From positions 1 through 64,000 of the forward strand of contig NZ_BOMS01000094.1 of the NCBI RefSeq assembly GCF_016862315.1: DNA of 64,000 bases, in the 5' to 3' direction. The translations under genes were made by a program, and so were the position numbers. The stretch's first letter is position 1, and each line of letters starts with the position of its first letter. Shown one piece after another: positions 1 to 8,219 of this stretch. The notes beneath the pieces are model-generated. The model saw only the letters and a program-made list of their open reading frames with translations, ran no database searches and was not told the DNA's origin. The DNA comes from Actinoplanes palleronii (GTDB lineage Bacteria > Actinomycetota > Actinomycetes > Mycobacteriales > Micromonosporaceae).

Positions 1-69
1 GAACTTCACACACAGCCGCTGTTTCGGGCTTGCGTGGGGAGTTTGGGTGTGGGGCACGCTCGGGCGGGG

Positions 70-594
70 TCAGTGCGGGAGGCTGCGGGTGATCAGGGTC
101 AGCAGGCGGTCGAGGCGGGCGGGGTCGGCCGGGAGCTGTTCGCTCGCCCAGGCCATCGCGTTGACCGCCGCGAGCACGTCATCGACGGCGTCCTCCACCG
201 AGGCCCGGTGCAGCAGCCGGGATCCGACGTCGCGGATGGCGTCGTGGCAGCCGGAGAGCGCAGGGCTCTCCGCGGCGCCGAGCAGCTCGACGGCGACGAA
301 GCCGCGCATCGCTGCCGCGTGCACCGCCACCGCGCGCAGCCATGTGCGCAGTGCGAGACCCGGATCGGACCCGGCGAGCAGCTCCTCGCCGCGCGCGCAG
401 AGCACCGCCACCTCGTCCGAGATGATCGCTACCAGCAGGGCCTGCACCGACGGGAAATGCCGGTAGAGCGTGCCGGGGCCGACACCGGCGCGCTGGGCGA
501 TCCGGTTCAGCGAGGCGCCCGCGCCCTGAGCGGCAAACTCCACCCGCGCGGCGGCGAGCACCCGATCGCGGTTCTGCTGAGCGTCGCTGCGCAT
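70..594 (-). CDS. TetR-family transcriptional regulator
   Basis: A 174-residue one-domain repressor. An N-terminal helix-turn-helix lies at about residues 8-50, with the typical R-V-L-A-A-A-R...G-T-L-Y-R-H-F pattern, followed by an alpha-helical ligand domain. The start chosen is the ATG preceded by a GGGGGT Shine-Dalgarno-like stretch; an upstream in-frame ATG would add a non-homologous tail. It is divergent from an F420-type oxidoreductase, and the 80-bp gap between them holds two dyads that look like its operators. The usual logic of such pairs is that the repressor controls both itself and the enzyme in response to a small molecule. The ligand cannot be read from sequence. Confidence 0.88.
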   Translation of the reverse strand: MRSDAQQNRDRVLAAARVEFAAQGAGASLNRIAQRAGVGPGTLYRHFPSVQALLVAIISDEVAVLCARGEELLAGSDPGLALRTWLRAVAVHAAAMRGFVAVELLGAAESPALSGCHDAIRDVGSRLLHRASVEDAVDDVLAAVNAMAWASEQLPADPARLDRLLTLITRSLPH

Positions 595-615
595 CCGGAC
601 CCCCGGGTAGATAAA

Positions 616-664
616 TGGAGAAGCTCTCCGTATATTACCGTCCATGAAACGGAGAACCTCTCCG
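616..664. promoter_or_regulatory. Paired TetR operator dyads
   Basis: Two 15-nt imperfect palindromes, TGGAGAAGCTCTCCG (616-630) and CGGAGAACCTCTCCG (650-664), are spaced 34 nt start to start. They differ at only two positions and are also direct repeats of each other. They fill the region between the divergent tetR and oxidoreductase genes; the second site ends just before the AAAGGA ribosome binding site. Assignment to the adjacent TetR protein is inference from position. Confidence 0.72.
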
Positions 665-675
665 GAAAGGACGTC

Positions 676-1629
676 ATGCGCATCGGCATCATGATCGGCG
701 AAGTCCGCGGCCCGGCCACCGCCTCCGACCTGGCCGCCCAGGTCACCGCCGCAGCGGGCCTGGCCACCATCTGGTCCGCCCAGGTGTCCGGCTGGGACGC
801 CCTCACCACGCTCACCCTCGCCGGCACCCAGACCGCGGCGAGCCCGTCCACCGACACCCGGACCGCCGCGATCAGGCTCGGGACCGCTGTCGTCCCGGTG
901 CGGCAGCGGCACCCCCTCACACTGGCCGGGCAGGCGCTGAGCGTGCAAGCCGCCACCGGCAACCGGCTCACCCTGGGCATCGGCGCCGGGATCGGCGCCA
1001 TGGTCACCGGCATGTACGGCCTGCCCGCCGACCGCCCGGTCCGCTACCTGCGCGAATACCTCTCCGTCCTGCACCCGCTGCTGCGCGGCGAATCGGTCGA
1101 GCACCGGGGCGAGTCACTGACCGCGATCGGCAGCGCCGCCATCCCGGGGGCCGAGGCTCCCCCGGTGCTGCTCGCCGCCCTCGGCCCGAAGATGCTCCAG
1201 CTCGCCGGCGAGGCCACCGACGGGACCGTCACCTGGATGACCGGCCCGCGAGCCCTCAGCACGCACGTGGTCCCAAGGATCACGGCCGCCGCCGAAGCCG
1301 CCGGGCGGGCCGCGCCCCAGGTGGTGGCCGGCCTGCCGATCTGCGTGACCCACGACGAGCCGGGTGCCCGGGCGCAGATCGCGACCCGGTACGCGATGGC
1401 CGCCCAGATCCCGGAGTACCAGGCCGTCCTGGCCCTGGAGAACGCCACCGGCGCGGGCGACGTGGCGATCGTCGGCGACGAGGCCGCGATCACCCGCCAG
1501 CTGCAGCGCCTCGAGGAATCCGGTGTCACGGAGTTCATGGCCACCCCGTTCGGCACCCCCGCCGACCAGTCGAGAACCACCCGACTCCTCCACGCCCTGA
1601 CAGACGCCGCGGGCCGGAGCCACCCCTGA
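676..1629 (+). CDS. LLM-class F420-dependent oxidoreductase
   Basis: 317 residues with a luciferase-like TIM-barrel: M-R-I-G-I-M-I-G-E at the first strand, L-G-T-A-V-V-P-V and L-T-L-G-I-G-A-G barrel motifs and a late A-L-G-P-K-M. This is the pattern of the MSMEG_4879-like F420 family. It probably reduces or oxidises a small organic substrate with cofactor F420 in the cytosol; the substrate is unknown. Start: ATG 6 nt after AAAGGA. It is divergently coupled to the TetR gene. The stop codon lies in CACCCCTGACAACCAGC, which resembles the right arm of the dispersed hairpin family that follows immediately. Confidence 0.86.
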   Translation: MRIGIMIGEVRGPATASDLAAQVTAAAGLATIWSAQVSGWDALTTLTLAGTQTAASPSTDTRTAAIRLGTAVVPVRQRHPLTLAGQALSVQAATGNRLTLGIGAGIGAMVTGMYGLPADRPVRYLREYLSVLHPLLRGESVEHRGESLTAIGSAAIPGAEAPPVLLAALGPKMLQLAGEATDGTVTWMTGPRALSTHVVPRITAAAEAAGRAAPQVVAGLPICVTHDEPGARAQIATRYAMAAQIPEYQAVLALENATGAGDVAIVGDEAAITRQLQRLEESGVTEFMATPFGTPADQSRTTRLLHALTDAAGRSHP

Positions 1630-1700
1630 CAACCAGCTCACGATCGCGGGCTGGTTCCTGGGGGTGCCTCAAGCAGCCGGAGGCACCCCCAGGAACCAGC
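1622..1700. repeat. Hairpin-family repeat H1 (perfect 21-bp stem)
   Basis: Bases 1650-1670 and 1680-1700 are exact reverse complements, giving a 21-bp stem with a 9-nt loop. Just before it, 1622-1638 carries a lone right-arm-like sequence that contains the stop codon of the oxidoreductase. The outer arms read GCTGG...CCAGC, as in the other family members. It has no T-run, so it would act as a GC-hairpin terminator or an RNA 3'-end stabiliser. Confidence 0.85.
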
Positions 1701-1802
1701 CGGCCGCGCGGGAGCGCGCAACGGTCCGGGGTGGGCACGGTGTCGCGCGGTGAGCGGCGCGGGCCGGGACGCGCGGCCGGAGCCGCACGGGACAGCGGCC
1801 GG

Positions 1803-1877
1803 GCGCGAGACCACCACGGGACGTGGCTCGTAGCCTGCGGACGTGCGCTCCCTGTTCGTACCGAAGAAGGGTTGACC
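1803..1877 (+). repeat. About 75-nt dispersed element, copy A
   Basis: Starts GCGCGAGACCACCACGGGAC and ends near GTACCGAAGAAGGGTTGACC. It matches copies at 39548-39620 (+), 28113-28185 (-), 9411-9481 (-) and, partially, 45184-45241 (-). The shared core is ACGGGACGTGGCTCGTAGCC followed by TGCGGAC and CGTACCGAA. Here it lies upstream of the YgjV-like gene and about 100 nt after hairpin H1. Confidence 0.8.
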
Positions 1878-1938
1878 GGAAGCGAACAGCGGACCCTGCG
1901 GTGTAACACGTCGGAAACACGCACCCTAGGATCACCCG

Positions 1939-2562
1939 GTGACAATGCTTGACATCATCGGTTGGCTCGGTTCCGCTCTGCTCGTCTGGTCCCTGCTGCA
2001 GGCTCGGCTGCTGCGGCTGCGTGCCCTGAACCTGGCCGGCTGCCTGGTCCTCATCGGATTCAACGCGGTGCTCGGCGTCTGGCCCATGGTCGGGCTGAAC
2101 GTCGTGCTCACCGTGATCAACGTCTGGTACCTGTGGCGGATGCTCGCGACCCGGCACGACGAGACCACGTATCAGGTGGTGGAGGTCGGTATCGGCGACG
2201 AGTTCCTGGCGCACACGCTGCGGCTGCACGGCGACGACATCGCGAAGTTCAACCCGGGGTTCTCCGCGCCGGACGTGCTGCGGCCCGGCTCGGCGGCGTT
2301 CCTCGTGGTGAGCGGGGACGAGGTGGTCGGCGTCGTGGTGTTCCGCGAAGCCGGCGACGGGGTCGCGCAGGTGGAGCTCGACTACGTGACGCAGCGCTAC
2401 CGGGATTTCACCCCGGGCGAGTTCGTGTATCGGCGCAGCCGGTATTTCGCCGAGCGCGGCTGGCACAAAGTGATCACCCCGCCGGGGATGCAGGCGCCGT
2501 ATTACGACCGGTTGGACTTCCAGCGGCAGGACGATTCCTACGTGCTGGAGCTGGCCCGCTAG
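1939..2562 (+). CDS. YgjV-like membrane protein fused to a GNAT-like domain
   Basis: 207 residues. The N-terminal 70 residues form three closely packed hydrophobic helices (W-L-G-S-A-L-L-V-W-S-L-L-Q onward), as in YgjV-type inner-membrane proteins. The C-terminal 125 residues look like a GNAT fold: a V-V-G-V-V-V-F strand and a late Y-Y-D-R-L-D-F, as in acetyltransferases. Substrate unknown. The GTG start is chosen because TAGGAT at 1927-1932 is a good -10 box exactly 6 nt upstream, which points to a leaderless mRNA; an ATG two codons later is an alternative. It is convergent with the ferredoxin gene, 37 nt apart. Confidence 0.72.
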   Translation: MTMLDIIGWLGSALLVWSLLQARLLRLRALNLAGCLVLIGFNAVLGVWPMVGLNVVLTVINVWYLWRMLATRHDETTYQVVEVGIGDEFLAHTLRLHGDDIAKFNPGFSAPDVLRPGSAAFLVVSGDEVVGVVVFREAGDGVAQVELDYVTQRYRDFTPGEFVYRRSRYFAERGWHKVITPPGMQAPYYDRLDFQRQDDSYVLELAR

Positions 2563-2599
2563 TGGGTCGCGTCGTCCGTCGCCGGGACCCGAGCCGGCA

Positions 2600-2800
2600 T
2601 CACCACGAGTCGACGACGGACAAGGCCTGGCTCGGGCAGACCAGGGCGGCATCGCGGGCGGCCTCGACCAGGTCACCGGAGGGATTCTCGTCGAGAACGA
2701 TGACGGTTCCGTCCTCCGGGTCCTGGTCGAACAGCGCCGGCTCGGTCAGCACGCACTGCCCAGCTCCCACGCAACGATGCGGATCAGCGATGACCCTCAT
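2600..2800 (-). CDS. Small [3Fe-4S]-type ferredoxin of a P450 system
   Basis: 66 residues. Cys10-x5-Cys16 (C-V-G-A-G-Q-C) and Cys55-Pro give the three-cysteine pattern of P450-associated 3Fe-4S ferredoxins, with Gly-Ala where a fourth cysteine would be in 4Fe-4S proteins. It should pass electrons from a ferredoxin reductase to the P450 encoded 13 nt upstream; fprA at 49 kb could be the reductase, but that link is a guess. Start: ATG 7 nt after GGAGG; a TTG one codon earlier is also possible. The SD overlaps the P450 stop region, so translation is probably coupled. Confidence 0.9.
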   Translation of the reverse strand: MRVIADPHRCVGAGQCVLTEPALFDQDPEDGTVIVLDENPSGDLVEAARDAALVCPSQALSVVDSW

Positions 2801-2813
2801 CAATGAACCTCCG

Positions 2814-4004
2814 TCACCAGGTGACCGGCATGTGGTAGACGCCGTAGATGGCGGCGTCGGACTTGAACGGCAGTTCCTCGACCGGCGTGGCCAGCCGCAG
2901 CGCGGGCACTCGCCGCAGCAGCGTGTCGAAGACGATCTGCAGCTCGGCGCGGGCCAGGTTCTGCCCGAGGCACTGGTGCGGGCCGAACCCGAATGCCACG
3001 TGGTGCCGGGCCGGTCGGCCGATGTCGAACGCGTCCGGCTCGTCGAACGCCTCCGGGTCCCGGTTGGCGGCCTGCCCGAGGGTCAGCACGCCCTCGCCGG
3101 CCCGGATGGTCACCCCGCCCACCTCGGTGTCCGCGACGCAGAGCCGGGCCACCACGGTGTCCACGATCGTGAAATAGCGGAGCATCTCCTCGACCGCACC
3201 CAGCGTCCGGGCCGGATCAGCACGCAGCGCGTCCATCTGCGCGGGGTTGCCGAGCAGTGCCAGAGTGCCCAGCGAGATCATGTTGGCCGTGGTCTCGTGC
3301 CCCGCGACCAGCAGCAGGAAGCCCAGGCTCACCAGGGAACGACGATCGTAGTCCCCGCCGGCACGGCTCTTGCGGATCTGCCGGCCCAGCAGGTCGTCCG
3401 GCGGAGCGTCCTCCTTGCCGGCGATCAACTCGTCGAGGTAGTCACGGACCCGGCCGAAGGCGGCCCGCCGCTCGTCCTGCGGCGTCTCCCGCTTGATCAT
3501 GGCGGCCGTGTTGACCTGGAAAAAATCATGATCCGCGTACGGCACGCCGAGCATCTCGCAGATCACCATGGACGGCACCGGCAGGGAGAGCTCCTCGACG
3601 AGGTCGGCCGGCCGCGGTCCGGCCAGCATGGCGTCGAGCCGTTCGTCGACGATCTGCTGCATCCGCGGGCGCAGCGCGGCGATCTGCCGGACGGTGAACT
3701 CGCCGAGCACCGCCCGGCGCGCCGGCCCGTGCTCCGGTGGATCCATCGTCAGCATGCTCGGGGCCGAGTCGTCCCGCGGAAGCGGCTGACCGGCCGGCGC
3801 GAGGTTCGGGAAGTCGGCGTGCGTCCGGTCGGCACTGAAGCTCGGATCGTTGAGTACCTGACGGACATGCTCGTGTCTGGTGACGACCCAGCTCTCCCGG
3901 CCGTCGGGCAGGCGGACCCGGGTGACCGGATCTTTCTCCCGAAGCTGTCCGTATTCTTCGGGCGGCGCATACGGACAGTGCCGTACCAGGGGAAATTGCA
4001 GCAT
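2814..4004 (-). CDS. Cytochrome P450 (bacterial class I)
   Basis: 396 residues, the normal length. The I-helix motif A-G-H-E-T-T is at residues 234-239, a K-helix E-M-L-R follows, and the haem-binding loop F-G-F-G-P-H-Q-C-L-G-Q has the cysteine thiolate at residue 345. This is the architecture of soluble CYP105/107-like monooxygenases that hydroxylate small hydrophobic molecules. The start is the ATG 7 nt after AAGGAG; the upstream extension is not conserved-looking. It forms a two-gene operon with the downstream ferredoxin. No biosynthetic cluster surrounds it, so the substrate is unknown. Confidence 0.94.
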   Translation of the reverse strand: MLQFPLVRHCPYAPPEEYGQLREKDPVTRVRLPDGRESWVVTRHEHVRQVLNDPSFSADRTHADFPNLAPAGQPLPRDDSAPSMLTMDPPEHGPARRAVLGEFTVRQIAALRPRMQQIVDERLDAMLAGPRPADLVEELSLPVPSMVICEMLGVPYADHDFFQVNTAAMIKRETPQDERRAAFGRVRDYLDELIAGKEDAPPDDLLGRQIRKSRAGGDYDRRSLVSLGFLLLVAGHETTANMISLGTLALLGNPAQMDALRADPARTLGAVEEMLRYFTIVDTVVARLCVADTEVGGVTIRAGEGVLTLGQAANRDPEAFDEPDAFDIGRPARHHVAFGFGPHQCLGQNLARAELQIVFDTLLRRVPALRLATPVEELPFKSDAAIYGVYHMPVTW

Positions 4005-4068
4005 GGCGGTACTCCTTGTCGGAGAAATCCGGCTTGTCCCCGAACCTACCCACCGGCCGGAGGGTCGT

Positions 4069-4146
4069 CCACCGCGGTGGTGGCCGCCCCCGCGGGGCGA
4101 CCGGGCCTGATGTGCCGCAATGCCCAAAAAATAGTTATTGATCAAT
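4069..4146. promoter_or_regulatory. Dyads in the P450/propeller divergent region
   Basis: Two perfect palindromes lie between the divergent P450 and propeller genes: CCACCGCGGTGG at 4069-4080 and ATTGATCAAT at 4137-4146. The second sits in an unusually AT-rich stretch for this genome and is the more likely promoter/operator region for the P450-ferredoxin operon. No regulator gene is adjacent. Confidence 0.4.
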
Positions 4147-4215
4147 CTCTCGCCGGTCGCCGCGCGGTCCCCCTCCGGCGTCGCGGTCCGGGTACCCGCG
4201 CCCTACGCTGCCCGC

Positions 4216-5541
4216 ATGACCGTCATCGATCTCGGACGGGTCGGACCCGCAGGTGACAACTCGGTGGGCGCCTCCCGGCCGGGCCCGCTCCGCCGGTCGC
4301 CGCGGCGCCGGTGGCTGGTGACGGTCGTCGCGGTGTGCTGCGGGCTCGCGGTGACCGGCTCGGCGCGCCCCGACCCGCGGGGCCTGACCCCGCTCTGGGA
4401 CGTCCCGTTCACCCTGGACGCCAACTCCTACCAGCTCGCCGGTGACGGCATCGTCGTGCTCGACCGGCCCACCGGCCGGCTCACCGCCCACGACGCCCGC
4501 ACCGGCGCGGTGCGCTGGTCGGCACAGGCCGACGACGCCGACGGGCTCGCCGGCGTCCGGGACGGCGTGCTGCTGATCCGGACCGGGGTCACCGTGACCA
4601 ACAAGGTCGTGCCGGAGGGCTCCCCGTTCGCCCGGGAGTTCACCCGGAACACCACTGCCGTCGACGCGGCGACCGGCCGGACGCTCTGGCGGCAACCCGG
4701 CGAGACCGTCACGGTCGTCGACGACCACGCCCTGCTGCTGGAGTGGGACGAGAACGGCGAGCGGGCCCGGCGGATCCGGCTGGTGCGCCTGCGCGACGGC
4801 GGCACGATCTGGTCGCGGGACGGCGGCGGCGCGGTCTCCCTGGCGACCGACATGACCTCCGGCGTACGGGCTGAGCGCGTGCTGGCCGTCACCGTGCGGG
4901 GCCGGGCTGAGGTGATCGCCATGACGGACGGCTCCGTGGTCACGAGCGGAACGCTGCCCCGGCCCGGAGTGGCGCGCAGCGAGGACTCCTGGTCCGTCAC
5001 CCTGCACGGCGGCCAGCTCTACCAGGACCGGACGGTACGGGGCCGGACCACGATCACCGCCTACGAGATCGACACGCTGCGGCAGCTGTGGAGCCTCGAG
5101 CAGCCGGCGGGCGGCTCGTTCGGCTGCGGGCCGGTGGTGTGCGTCAGCGACGGCGAGTCGATCTCCGGCCACGACCGGGCGACCGGAGCACGGCTGTGGC
5201 GGCTCTCCGCGGTCGCCGGCGTCTACCCCCTGACCGGCGGCCTGCTGCTGACCGATCAGGAGAACGGTGCCCGGCACACCGTGCTGGAGGCGACCACCGG
5301 GAGCCCCCTCGGGGAACTGGGTCGCGGCCTGCCGGTGTGGGATTCGCGGGGCCACCTGACGTACCTGATCGCGGGAACGCGGCAGCCGCCCGGACGGACC
5401 TCGGTCAGCAGCGTCGACCCGGCGTCCGCCGAGGTAGTGCTGCGCGGCACCGTCGCCTCGGCACAGAGCTGCCGCACCGAGGGTGACCTGCTGACCTGCG
5501 TCACCGAGGACAACCGCCTCGCCGTCACGGACCTCGGCTGA
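4216..5541 (+). CDS. Membrane-anchored PQQ-like beta-propeller protein
   Basis: 441 residues. Arg-rich cytosolic N-terminus, one hydrophobic segment at about residues 33-52 (an anchor or uncleaved signal), then repeated propeller blades marked by D-A-R-T-G-A-V-R-W, D-A-A-T-G-R-T-L-W and D-R-A-T-G-A-R-L-W. The family is structural, so this is probably an extracytoplasmic binding or scaffold protein rather than a PQQ enzyme. The ATG start is supported by TACGCT at 4204-4209, 6 nt upstream (leaderless). Its end is 9 nt from the end of the convergent sensor gene. Confidence 0.78.
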   Translation: MTVIDLGRVGPAGDNSVGASRPGPLRRSPRRRWLVTVVAVCCGLAVTGSARPDPRGLTPLWDVPFTLDANSYQLAGDGIVVLDRPTGRLTAHDARTGAVRWSAQADDADGLAGVRDGVLLIRTGVTVTNKVVPEGSPFAREFTRNTTAVDAATGRTLWRQPGETVTVVDDHALLLEWDENGERARRIRLVRLRDGGTIWSRDGGGAVSLATDMTSGVRAERVLAVTVRGRAEVIAMTDGSVVTSGTLPRPGVARSEDSWSVTLHGGQLYQDRTVRGRTTITAYEIDTLRQLWSLEQPAGGSFGCGPVVCVSDGESISGHDRATGARLWRLSAVAGVYPLTGGLLLTDQENGARHTVLEATTGSPLGELGRGLPVWDSRGHLTYLIAGTRQPPGRTSVSSVDPASAEVVLRGTVASAQSCRTEGDLLTCVTEDNRLAVTDLG

Positions 5542-5550
5542 CGACCGGCG

Positions 5551-7188
5551 CTAGTACCCGAACTTGCGCCGGGCACTGCGCCGGTTCGCCCGGGCCGGCC
5601 ACTCGTCCGCCGGGTCGCGCCGGGGCCGCCGCTCGCCCGGCTCACGGTCCTGGGGAAAATCCCGCACGGTCAGCACCAACCCCTGGACCAGGCGGTCCTC
5701 GCGCAGATCCCGGTACCTGATCTCGACCAGCACCGGAGTGCCGTCGGCACGCACCAGCGAACAGCACACCGCGCCGTCGCCGGAGCCACGGAAGACCTGA
5801 CGCAGCCGGTCGCGGTCGTCCGGCTGCACCAGATCGCCCAGTGTGGCCAGCGGCGGCAGGTCGTCGACGCCGAGCAGCCGGCGCAGCGAGGAACTGGCGA
5901 ACCGGATGCGCTGGTCCTCGTCGATCACCGCCGTCATGTCCACGCTGTTCCCGATCACCGCGCGGAGATAGACGTCGCTGTCGTCGCGGCCGACCGCCTC
6001 CATCAGGCAGATCCGATCCAGCGCTAGCGCAGCCTGACCGGCCAGCACCTCGAGGGTGTCGCGACTGACGGTGAGAGCGTCTCGGCGGCCCACCAGGATG
6101 AGGGCTCCGCCACGGGGCCGGGCGACGGCGAGCGGTTCCAGCCAGAGCGGGCAGACCAGTGTCGCGTGGTCGCGTTCCGCCTGCTCGATCCACCAGCTGC
6201 GGTGCGGCGAGCCGGCCGCGGGGCCGGGCACCGCTGCCGCCGCGAGCTCATCGTCGTCGATGGCAAGGATGGCGCTGCGGATGGCCTCCGGCCGGATGAA
6301 CTGGGTGATCGCGGCCCGGACGGCCTCGTCGACGGCAAGCGTGTCGGCGGCGGCGACCAGCGCGGCGCTCGCCTGCCGCAAGGCGCGCTCCCGCGTCAAG
6401 GCCTGTACGTTCAAGATCACCGCGTCGGTCAGCCGGGTGATGGTCAAAAGAAGCGTGAGCCCACCGGCCACGGCGATCACCACGCCGTCGTCGACGGTGC
6501 CGTCGACCGCCTCGATCAGCAGCACGACCGGCGGGGTGGCGACCGAGACGCCCAGCAGCGTCGCCCAGCGGCCGTGCCACGGGCGCGGGCGCGGTGTCGC
6601 GGGCCGGGTGAGCCGGGCCATCGACGGGTGCAGCGCGGCGGCGCCCCAAGCGAGGTAGAGCACCACGAAGCCGGACTCGCTCAGCCGGTTCGGCCACAGC
6701 GGCTGCACGATGTCACTGCACAGCACACCTGCCGCGCCGATGACCAGCAGCACGGCCGAAGGGTTGCGGCCCGCGGCGACCAGCAGCCGGATGACGACCG
6801 CGAGGAGCAGCACGGCTCCGATGACGTACGCCACGGACACGTCACCGATCCGGCCCGCGTCACCGATGACGAACACCCACACCACCAGCATCGCCGAGCA
6901 CGCGAAGGCGAGCAGGTCGATGAGCCGTGCCCGGTCGACGAGAATCGCGCCGGCCCGGGTCAGCTGGAGCAGACTGCAGGCGACCAGGACGAACATGGCG
7001 TAGAAGCCGGCATCGGCCACGCCGGGCCGGTGCAACGCGGTAAAGACGTCGCCGACGGTGCTCGCCACGACGGCACCGGCGAGCAGCAGCCAGGGGGCGG
7101 GCCGGGCGGGCCGGTGGCGACGGACGCCATGGACGACGGCGGCCGCGCTGCCGATTCCCAGCACGGTCCATCCGATGGCACTCAGCAC
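5551..7188 (-). CDS. Multi-pass membrane receptor with GAF-like and PAS domains, no output domain
   Basis: 545 residues. About eight hydrophobic helices occupy residues 1-230, followed by a helical linker (L-T-R-E-R-A-L-R-Q-A), a GAF-like segment and a C-terminal PAS domain (I-G-N-S-V-D-M-T-A-V-I-D-E-D-Q-R-I-R-F-A-S) that ends in a basic tail. Actinobacterial proteins with this N-terminal architecture normally continue into GGDEF and EAL domains; here the gene stops just after PAS. Start uncertain: GTG 7188 has TACAAG 6 nt upstream, with ATG 7224 and GTG 7257 as alternatives. No second signalling gene follows that could supply the output. Confidence 0.72.
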   Translation of the reverse strand: MLSAIGWTVLGIGSAAAVVHGVRRHRPARPAPWLLLAGAVVASTVGDVFTALHRPGVADAGFYAMFVLVACSLLQLTRAGAILVDRARLIDLLAFACSAMLVVWVFVIGDAGRIGDVSVAYVIGAVLLLAVVIRLLVAAGRNPSAVLLVIGAAGVLCSDIVQPLWPNRLSESGFVVLYLAWGAAALHPSMARLTRPATPRPRPWHGRWATLLGVSVATPPVVLLIEAVDGTVDDGVVIAVAGGLTLLLTITRLTDAVILNVQALTRERALRQASAALVAAADTLAVDEAVRAAITQFIRPEAIRSAILAIDDDELAAAAVPGPAAGSPHRSWWIEQAERDHATLVCPLWLEPLAVARPRGGALILVGRRDALTVSRDTLEVLAGQAALALDRICLMEAVGRDDSDVYLRAVIGNSVDMTAVIDEDQRIRFASSSLRRLLGVDDLPPLATLGDLVQPDDRDRLRQVFRGSGDGAVCCSLVRADGTPVLVEIRYRDLREDRLVQGLVLTVRDFPQDREPGERRPRRDPADEWPARANRRSARRKFGY

Positions 7189-7324
7189 GCCCCACTTGTA
7201 CCAGCGGCGTTGCCGTGTGTACATACCGGTCCACCAAGCGCAACGACCGCGCAGCACGATGCTGCCCGTCGCCCGGGGGTTGCCGCTGCGGTCGCCCTCT
7301 CACGGCCTGACTAGCGTGAGTGGC

Positions 7325-8101
7325 ATGGACCGAGATCTCCCAGCAGCACGTGACCTGGTCGCCGGCCTCGCCGAACAGGCCGGGCGGCTGCAACTCGAAC
7401 GGCGCGACACCCTGCGGGTCGGCGCGCCCAAGGCGCACGTCAACGACGTGGTCTCCGACGTCGACCTCGCCAGCGAGCGCCTCATCGTCACGGCGATCCT
7501 CGCGGCCTGGGCGGACGACGCGGTGCAGGCCGAGGAGGGCAACGGCCGCGCGGGGACCAGCGGGTGGACCTGGGTCGTCGACCCGCTCGACGGCACCCGC
7601 AACTACATCAGCCGGACCGGGCCGTGGTCGGTGTGCATCGCGCTCTACCACGAGGAACGCGCCCGGATGGCCGTCGTGCACGAACCCGTCGCCGGCGAGA
7701 CGTTCAGTGCGATCGACGGCGGCGGCGCGTTCCTGAACGGTGCACGGCTCCCGGCGCCGGCCGGGACGTCCCTGGACCGGGCGCTGGTCGGTGTCAGCTT
7801 CCAGCCGAACCCGAAGACCAAAGAGCGCGCCGCGCGGGTGATCCGCGACCTGCTCCCGGTGACCGGTGACATCCGGCGGCTCCCGGCCGCGCTCAATCTG
7901 GTCTACCAGGCCGCCGGGCGCCTCGACGGCGGCGTGGCCCTCGACACGTTCCTGTGGGACATCGCGGCGGGCGCGCTCATCGCCCGGGAGGCGGGCGTGA
8001 TCCTCGGCGGGCACGGCGCGGAGTTCACCACCGAGCTGACCGTCGGGGCGGCTCCGGCACTCTGGGACACCCTGGCCGAACGGGTCCGCGCGAGCGCGTG
8101 A
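7325..8101 (+). CDS. Inositol monophosphatase-family phosphatase
   Basis: 258 residues with the family's metal-binding signature: an E-E pair in Q-A-E-E-G-N, the W-V-V-D-P-L-D-G-T-R-N-Y motif and a late W-D-I-A-A-G-A-L-I-A-R-E-A-G. It is a Mg-dependent phosphatase of a small sugar-like phosphate such as myo-inositol-1-phosphate, histidinol phosphate or PAP; the class cannot be separated by eye. The ATG start has TAGCGT 7 nt upstream, so the mRNA is probably leaderless. Divergent from the membrane receptor. An Ino1 paralogue is at 56 kb but not linked. Confidence 0.86.
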   Translation: MDRDLPAARDLVAGLAEQAGRLQLERRDTLRVGAPKAHVNDVVSDVDLASERLIVTAILAAWADDAVQAEEGNGRAGTSGWTWVVDPLDGTRNYISRTGPWSVCIALYHEERARMAVVHEPVAGETFSAIDGGGAFLNGARLPAPAGTSLDRALVGVSFQPNPKTKERAARVIRDLLPVTGDIRRLPAALNLVYQAAGRLDGGVALDTFLWDIAAGALIAREAGVILGGHGAEFTTELTVGAAPALWDTLAERVRASA

Positions 8102-8219
8102 GACGACGGGAGCTAGCCCGCCACCACGACCACACCCACCAGCACAGCCCACCGGTTCCGGTTCATGCCGCCGACCCTAACGGTCTGCCTCAAGGGGACG
8201 GACCTGCTAGACAATCCGG

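Noticed and set aside
1803..1877. Short conserved peptide gene (H-G-T-W-L-V-A-C-G) suggested by similar translations at 1.8, 28.1 and 39.5 kb
   Set aside because: The similarity is at the DNA level including a non-coding context, starts differ, and copies D and E break the frame; it is a repeat element.
2600..4004. Natural-product gene cluster around the P450
   Set aside because: No PKS, NRPS, terpene or RiPP gene lies within reach; the P450-ferredoxin operon stands alone.
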